From DATAOG01 sp963753685 (lineage in GTDB: Bacteria > Pseudomonadota > Alphaproteobacteria > Geminicoccales > Geminicoccaceae), in assembly GCA_963753685.1 (NCBI GenBank), contig CAVWDE010000008.1, positions 1 to 64,000 of the forward strand: DNA of 64,000 nucleotides, given 5' to 3'. A program made the position numbers and the translations under genes. Shown piece after piece: positions 59,675 through 64,000 of the stretch; position 1 is the stretch's first letter; every line of letters starts with the position of its first letter. Below the pieces are notes generated by a model that was not told the DNA's origin, did no database searches, and worked only from the letters and a program-made list of their open reading frames with translations.

Positions 59675-61021
59675 TCAAGCCCGCAGCGGCTCGGTTGCCG
59701 GCGCCAGCTCCGCCCGGCGCTCGCTCCCGTAGGCGCGCCACGACTCCTCGAGAACCGGGCTGAGAATGACCAACTCGCCGTCGTAACCATCGAGGGTGTC
59801 GAGAATGAAGCGCTCCTCCAGGCTTCGATCGTGGCATGCGGTGTAGGCATTCGGGGTCATGCTGTCGCCGGGATAGGGCCCTCGCGGATCCTGGAAGAGA
59901 TCGATGCCGGCCACGATCAGCCGTTGCGGTCGGAGGGCCACGGCGGTCGCCAACATCATGGCGCCGTTGGTCGGCAGGTGGGCATCGAACTTGGCCGGAT
60001 CAACCAGACCGAAGCGCTGGACGTTGGCAAAGCGAATCCGACCGGACATCCTCAGGCCGCGCACCAGCAATCGTTCTTCGGCGCGATGGTTGTGCAGGCA
60101 GAAGATGACCGGGCGACGGATCGCCAGAATCGACGGCATCGCGCCCGTGAAGACCGCATCGGCTGCCGTCAGGAAGCCCCGGTCGAGCCAGCTGTGGTTG
60201 GCGCGGAACAGGCAGTCGAACCTGATGCCTTGCAGCCGCGGATCCTCCGACGAGGGGCCGTTCCCCAGACACAGGAGGGTGCGCGGGTGGCCCAGAGCCG
60301 CAGCGAGCTGCCCCGGGGTGTCGAAGGTTTCGTACTTGCGCCCGACCAGCCCTGCGACCCACCGATGCCCCGGCGGCCCGCTCAGACAATTCCTCAAAAG
60401 CCTGGCCAGGAGCCGAACCGGACGGCTGGTGTGCTCCGGACGCTCGAGGGCGATCAACGGAACCAGCTGCTCGACGACCAGATCCAGGTCCGGTTGCTCG
60501 GGCGGCGCCACGACCGTCAGGCGATCCGCCGCCGCGCCGCCCACGATTGTGGCGGTGCCGTTCGCGCGCGGCACGCTCAGGCGGCCCGCGTGGTGGCTCG
60601 GTGCCTCACTGCCGGGCAAGCTCCAGGCGTGGACGCCGCCGTCGGGTCCGACGATGGCGGCGGCGGTCTCGTCCGCCAGCGCACGCGCCAGCACGCGCTC
60701 GGTGGGTTGGCTCATCGCGCCGAGCACCAGCACGAGCTGGGTGTTCACCCTGGCCAGAAACCCACCCAGCAGAGGCCCCACCAGCCATGGAAAGGGCACC
60801 ACCCGGTCGTTCGGAAAGCGTGCCGACAGCCAGGCGCGCAGCGCCGGCGGGCCGGCCAGAAAAACGAAATTCAGGCGCGGATAGCGCCGCTGGAGCTCGG
60901 CGAGCAGCTCGCTTGCCGCCTCAACCGTCGGGCGGTCCGCCGGCAGCACGACGATCGAGCGACCGCGTCGCTTGGCCACATAGCCGATCTTCGCGCACAG
61001 GATTTGAAACCAGGGGCGCAA
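59675..61021 (-). CDS. Two-part glycosyltransferase, GT30-like N-part and GT29-like C-part
   Basis: Protein of 448 residues. The first 160 residues resemble the acceptor half of Kdo transferase WaaA: ASELLAELQRRYPRLNFVFL, ARFPNDRVVPFPW and LVLVLGAMSQPTERVLARAL. The second half resembles sialyltransferase-like GT29/DUF115 proteins: TLLCLGNGPSSEDPRLQGIR, FDCLFRANHSWLDRGFL, HLPTNGAMMLATAVALRPQR and LIVAGIDLFQDPRGPYPGD. Both halves are incomplete by family standards, so the protein may be a single transferase of new arrangement. It lies between the MsbA-type exporter and the GT8-like fusion. Function is inferred from pattern only. Confidence 0.6.
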   Translation of the reverse strand: MRPWFQILCAKIGYVAKRRGRSIVVLPADRPTVEAASELLAELQRRYPRLNFVFLAGPPALRAWLSARFPNDRVVPFPWLVGPLLGGFLARVNTQLVLVLGAMSQPTERVLARALADETAAAIVGPDGGVHAWSLPGSEAPSHHAGRLSVPRANGTATIVGGAAADRLTVVAPPEQPDLDLVVEQLVPLIALERPEHTSRPVRLLARLLRNCLSGPPGHRWVAGLVGRKYETFDTPGQLAAALGHPRTLLCLGNGPSSEDPRLQGIRFDCLFRANHSWLDRGFLTAADAVFTGAMPSILAIRRPVIFCLHNHRAEERLLVRGLRMSGRIRFANVQRFGLVDPAKFDAHLPTNGAMMLATAVALRPQRLIVAGIDLFQDPRGPYPGDSMTPNAYTACHDRSLEERFILDTLDGYDGELVILSPVLEESWRAYGSERRAELAPATEPLRA

Positions 61022-61122
61022 GGCTCATCCGACGTTGCGGGACCGGCGGCAAGATACGTCCTGGTCTCGGACGCTGTAAAGTCGACACGGCCGCCGGTCG
61101 CGAGGTGCGCGCGCGGGGTGCC

Positions 61123-62862
61123 TCATTCGACTTCGGGACTCGCCGCCAGGGTGGGGAGCCGGCGCCTGGGCTGGGCGATCAGGCTGACGCCGCCCTCGGA
61201 GACCTCGTAGATACGATCGGCGACCTCGAGCCAAGCCGGCCGGTGGGTGATCGCAACGATCGTGAAGCTGCCGTCGAGGGCGCGGACATTGGCGCAGATC
61301 TCGGCCTCGGTCGCCGGGTCGAGGGCGCTGGTGACCTCGTCCAGGATCAGCAGCTTGGGCCGGATCACCAGCGCCCGGGCGAGCGCGATCCGCTGCCGCT
61401 GGCCGCCCGAGAGCTGCATGCCGCGCTCGCCGACCGTGGTCATCAGGCCCTCGGGGAGTGAGGCGACGAACGGCCAGGCGCCCGCGGTCTCGAGCGCCCA
61501 GGTCGCCCGCTCGGCGCTGAGCGCGGGATCGCCGAGCGTCAGATTGGCGAGCACCGAATCGTGCAACAGGCTCAGCTCCTGCGGCACGTAGCCGACCACG
61601 CTGCGCCAGGCGCGCAGATTGATTTCGGAGAGCGGCACGTCGTCGATCAGAATCCGGCCCCGCTGCGGCTGGTAGAGGCCGAGCAGAAGGTCGACCATGG
61701 TCGTCTTGCCGACCCCCGATGGCCCCAGGATCACGGTCAGCCGGTCGGCCGGGATGGTGATCGAGACCTTGTCGAACACGGGCTGCTGGCCGAACGCGAA
61801 GGACACCCCTTCGAAGCTCACGGCGCGCTCCAGGGTCGGCACCCGGGTACCGGAGAACTCCTCGCGCTCGGTCCTGGTCTCGGCAATCATCTTGTGCACC
61901 GCCCGATGCGAGGCCTCGAGCATCAGGGCGCCCTGCAGCTGGCGCTGGACGCGGCCGAGCGAGGTTACGGTGCGATACATCAGGACCGCGGTGACGAACA
62001 GCTCGGGCGCCGGCACCGAGAGCTGCGCCTGGGCGACATAGATGCCGGCGACCGCGAACAGCCCGAAGATCGGCTCGCGCAGCTCGTTCATCAGGTTCTC
62101 GGCCACCGCCTGCCGGCGCAGCGACCGGCGCAGGGCCTGGGTGCGCCGCTCGAGCAGGCGCACGAAGTTGGCCTCGCGCGCCATCGCCTTGAGCGGCTTG
62201 ATGCCGATCAGGGTATCGCTCAGCAGGGTCACGAAGGCCTGGGTGGTGCTCTGCTGCCGGCGGCCGGCCTTCTTGGCGACCCGCACCAGCGGACCGAGGA
62301 TGATCAGGATCACGGCGCCGACCGCGATGCCGAGCAAGGCCAGGCGCCAGGAGATCAGGAAGGCGAGGCCGACGTTGACGCCGGTCTCGAGGAGCGCTGC
62401 CACGAACATCGTGGCGAGCATGTAGGCGCGCCCGGCGCGGGTCGCGTCCTGGCTCATGGCGTTGGCGAAGCGGCCGACCGGCTGGCGGATGAAATAGGAC
62501 CACTTGACCTCGAGCAGGCTCTGCACGAGCTCGGTCCGCAGGTCGGCCGAGACCTCGGCGACCGCGTAGCCGACCCGGACCAGGGCGGCCGACACCAGCA
62601 CCGCCTTGCCGATCAGCCCGATCAGCACCAGCAGCAGCAGCGCGCCTAGGGTCGGCTGCAGCCCGACCACGTCCAGCGCGCCGTAGACGATCTTGTGCAC
62701 CAGCGTCAGCGGCCCGCCGGTATCGTTCATCAGCAGGGTCAGCACCGGCAGCATGCTCGCCAGACCGAAGCCCTCGACCAGGTTGGCGAACAGCAGGCCG
62801 ATCAGCACGTTCCACTTGGAGGCGCCGGGCACACTGAAGAAGACGCGGATGATCCGGCGCAT
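61123..62862 (-). CDS. ABC exporter, MsbA/lipid-glycan type (fused permease-ATPase)
   Basis: Half-transporter of 579 residues: six helices (about 20-310) and an ATPase domain (about 340-560). Helical stretches include LLLLVLIGLIGKAVLVSAAL and GVNVGLAFLISWRLALLGIA. The ATPase has Walker A GPSGVGKTTMVDLLLGLY, signature LSGGQRQRIALARAL, Walker B LLILDEVTSALD and the H-loop in VAITHRPAWLEVADR. Neighbours (LptG-type permease, two sugar-transferase genes) suggest flipping of a lipid-linked glycan or lipid A precursor. Confidence 0.9.
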   Translation of the reverse strand: MRRIIRVFFSVPGASKWNVLIGLLFANLVEGFGLASMLPVLTLLMNDTGGPLTLVHKIVYGALDVVGLQPTLGALLLLVLIGLIGKAVLVSAALVRVGYAVAEVSADLRTELVQSLLEVKWSYFIRQPVGRFANAMSQDATRAGRAYMLATMFVAALLETGVNVGLAFLISWRLALLGIAVGAVILIILGPLVRVAKKAGRRQQSTTQAFVTLLSDTLIGIKPLKAMAREANFVRLLERRTQALRRSLRRQAVAENLMNELREPIFGLFAVAGIYVAQAQLSVPAPELFVTAVLMYRTVTSLGRVQRQLQGALMLEASHRAVHKMIAETRTEREEFSGTRVPTLERAVSFEGVSFAFGQQPVFDKVSITIPADRLTVILGPSGVGKTTMVDLLLGLYQPQRGRILIDDVPLSEINLRAWRSVVGYVPQELSLLHDSVLANLTLGDPALSAERATWALETAGAWPFVASLPEGLMTTVGERGMQLSGGQRQRIALARALVIRPKLLILDEVTSALDPATEAEICANVRALDGSFTIVAITHRPAWLEVADRIYEVSEGGVSLIAQPRRRLPTLAASPEVE

Positions 62863-62886
62863 CGGCTCAGCCCCGCGGGCGCGCGA

Positions 62887-63987
62887 TCACGACGGCGTCC
62901 CCATCCAGCGACCCGCCGCGGGCCGCCGCTCCTGCTGCAGCATCAGCCAGGCGGCGCTGGCGGCAAACACCGCGAGCGGCGTCCAGGCCGCCAGGACCGG
63001 CGGCAGCAGGCCGAGATCGCCGATCGTCAGCACCAGGCCGTCGAAGGTCCAAGAGACAAAGCCCACCGCCACCCCGATCGCGATCAACCAGCCTTGCGCC
63101 GTACGCCCGCTCAGCGGCCGCGCCAGGGCGACGATGATCAGGATCATCGCGATCGTCGTCGGCGGGGCGGCGAGCCGCGCTTGCAGCCAGAGCTTGTAGC
63201 GGTAGCTTGGTTGAGTTCCAAGCCCGTGCGCCCGAATCACGCGCACGAGCTGACGCAGCGGCGTCTCGCGCGGATCGGCGAGCACCGCCGCGAGCAGCGC
63301 CGGACTGAGACCCTCGGACCAGCGCAGGCGCGCCTCGTGCTCGACCACGCCGGGCCCGATCTGCGATCGGGTCACGTCGTGCAGCGTCCAGGCGCCGTCC
63401 TCGTAGGTGGCGCTCGGCGCCTCGAGCTCGGCCACCAGATTGCCCTCCGGGTCGCGCTCAAAGATGGTCACGCCGTCGAGCCGGCGGGCGCCCGGATCGG
63501 GCGCGCGGATGCGCAGGATGTCGTCGCCCTGGCGCAGCCAGACGCCCGCCTCGGCGTTGTCGGCGGGCGCGTAGTCGCCGATCCCCCAGGCCCGCAGCCT
63601 GGCGACCGCGGACGGCACCGCCTGGTCCTCGATCAGGAACTGGACCACCCCGATCAAGAGGGCGACCGGCAGCACGGCGAGCGCGAGGCGCGCCTTCGAG
63701 ATCCCGGCCGCGGCCATCGCGGTCAGCTCGCTGTGACGCACCAGCTCGGCGAAGGTCAGGACCGCCGCCAGCATCGCGGTGATCGGCAGCAGCAGCGCCA
63801 GGATCTCGGGCAGACGGAGCACCGTGTAGCGCAGGATCGGCAGCAGGACGCTCTCGCTCCTGGCGATCACCTGATCGCCGTTGGCCAGGAAATCGAGGAT
63901 CATCATCAGGGCCGCGAGCCCGAGCAGCAGGACGACCACACGCGCCAGCAGCCGACGCGCGATGTAGCGGCTCAGCACCGAGAGCAT
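62887..63987 (-). CDS. lptG: LptF/LptG-family LPS export permease (LptG type)
   Basis: Inner-membrane component that extracts LPS for transport to the outer membrane, 366 residues. The first helices are RLLARVVVLLLGLAALMMIL and LPEILALLLPITAMLAAVLT; the motif TFAELVRHSELTAMAAAGIS is diagnostic. A periplasmic beta-jellyroll (about 135-270) precedes the final helices (TTIAMILIIVALARPLSGRT). Length and order match LptG. LptF would be expected just outside the window. It shares direction with the ABC exporter (24 bp apart). Confidence 0.88.
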   Translation of the reverse strand: MLSVLSRYIARRLLARVVVLLLGLAALMMILDFLANGDQVIARSESVLLPILRYTVLRLPEILALLLPITAMLAAVLTFAELVRHSELTAMAAAGISKARLALAVLPVALLIGVVQFLIEDQAVPSAVARLRAWGIGDYAPADNAEAGVWLRQGDDILRIRAPDPGARRLDGVTIFERDPEGNLVAELEAPSATYEDGAWTLHDVTRSQIGPGVVEHEARLRWSEGLSPALLAAVLADPRETPLRQLVRVIRAHGLGTQPSYRYKLWLQARLAAPPTTIAMILIIVALARPLSGRTAQGWLIAIGVAVGFVSWTFDGLVLTIGDLGLLPPVLAAWTPLAVFAASAAWLMLQQERRPAAGRWMGTPS

Positions 63988-64000
63988 GGGCGCGTCGCCG

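Noticed and set aside
59675..59700. TTGATCAA near 59688 as an FNR box
   Set aside because: The half-sites are fused without the four-base spacer and lie at a gene end.

Overview
The window is GC-rich, gene-dense DNA from an alphaproteobacterium. This rests on the gene content: an alphaproteobacterial-type flagellar cluster with FlbD and the CtrA inhibitor SciP, candidate CtrA boxes (TTAA-N7-TTAA) upstream of several genes, a PHA synthase, and a SpeD / deoxyhypusine-synthase-like / ureohydrolase polyamine locus. The gene set recalls Rhodospirillales-like lineages, but no rRNA is present and I do not name a genus.

Layout. 56-12847 (+): flgE, sciP, fliF, fliG, fliH, fliN (broken by a 7-bp tandem duplication), flbD, flhA, flhF, flhG and a FliK-like gene, nearly all with short gaps or ATGA overlaps. 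A 3 x 61-64 bp tandem repeat lies where this cluster converges with a degenerate EAL gene. 14.4-29.1 kb: mixed housekeeping and accessory genes (M23 peptidase, urocanate hydratase, methyltransferase, HDAC-like deacylase, nuclease, SGNH hydrolase, SpoIIAA-like protein, frameshifted PHA synthase with an FNR-type box upstream, ROK sugar kinase, a protein with two OmpA-like modules, ribosomal protein L33, PQQ-type dehydrogenase). 29.3-32.8 kb: a poorly characterised minus-strand stretch with two related Pro/Ala-rich proteins and a TPR gene in three reading frames, then a 445-bp gap with two strong inverted repeats.

32.8-40.6 kb (+): polyamine locus with a Tat-exported PotD-like binding protein, a structured candidate leader, speD, a deoxyhypusine-synthase-like gene, an agmatinase-family gene and an ABC importer (potB, potC, potA) whose permease genes are separated by a repeat-bearing coiled-coil membrane protein and a small unknown gene. 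40.6-42.4 kb: a lone Mrr-like nuclease of lower GC with a possible gene remnant beside it. 42.4-55.8 kb: frameshifted GH13 glucosidase, exonuclease III, double cold-shock protein, OmpR-type regulator, ManC, two EamA transporters, small membrane proteins and a second polyamine-type ABC cluster without an ATPase gene. 55.9-64.0 kb (-): RecQ, then an envelope glycan group of a GT8-like/methyltransferase fusion, a GT30-like/GT29-like two-part protein, an MsbA-type ABC exporter and an LptG-type permease.

The most notable signals are two perfect CtrA boxes, 78 and 92 bp upstream of uncharacterised envelope or disordered-protein genes, a near-perfect one before the EAL gene and weaker ones before sciP and fliF, suggesting a wider CtrA/SciP regulon; the polyamine locus with its leader; and the fused glycosyltransferases. 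Four genes (fliN, phaC, the TPR gene, the GH13 gene) carry five frame breaks, each repaired by removing one base or a 7-bp copy. They may be real lesions or assembly errors, and the sequence alone cannot decide.
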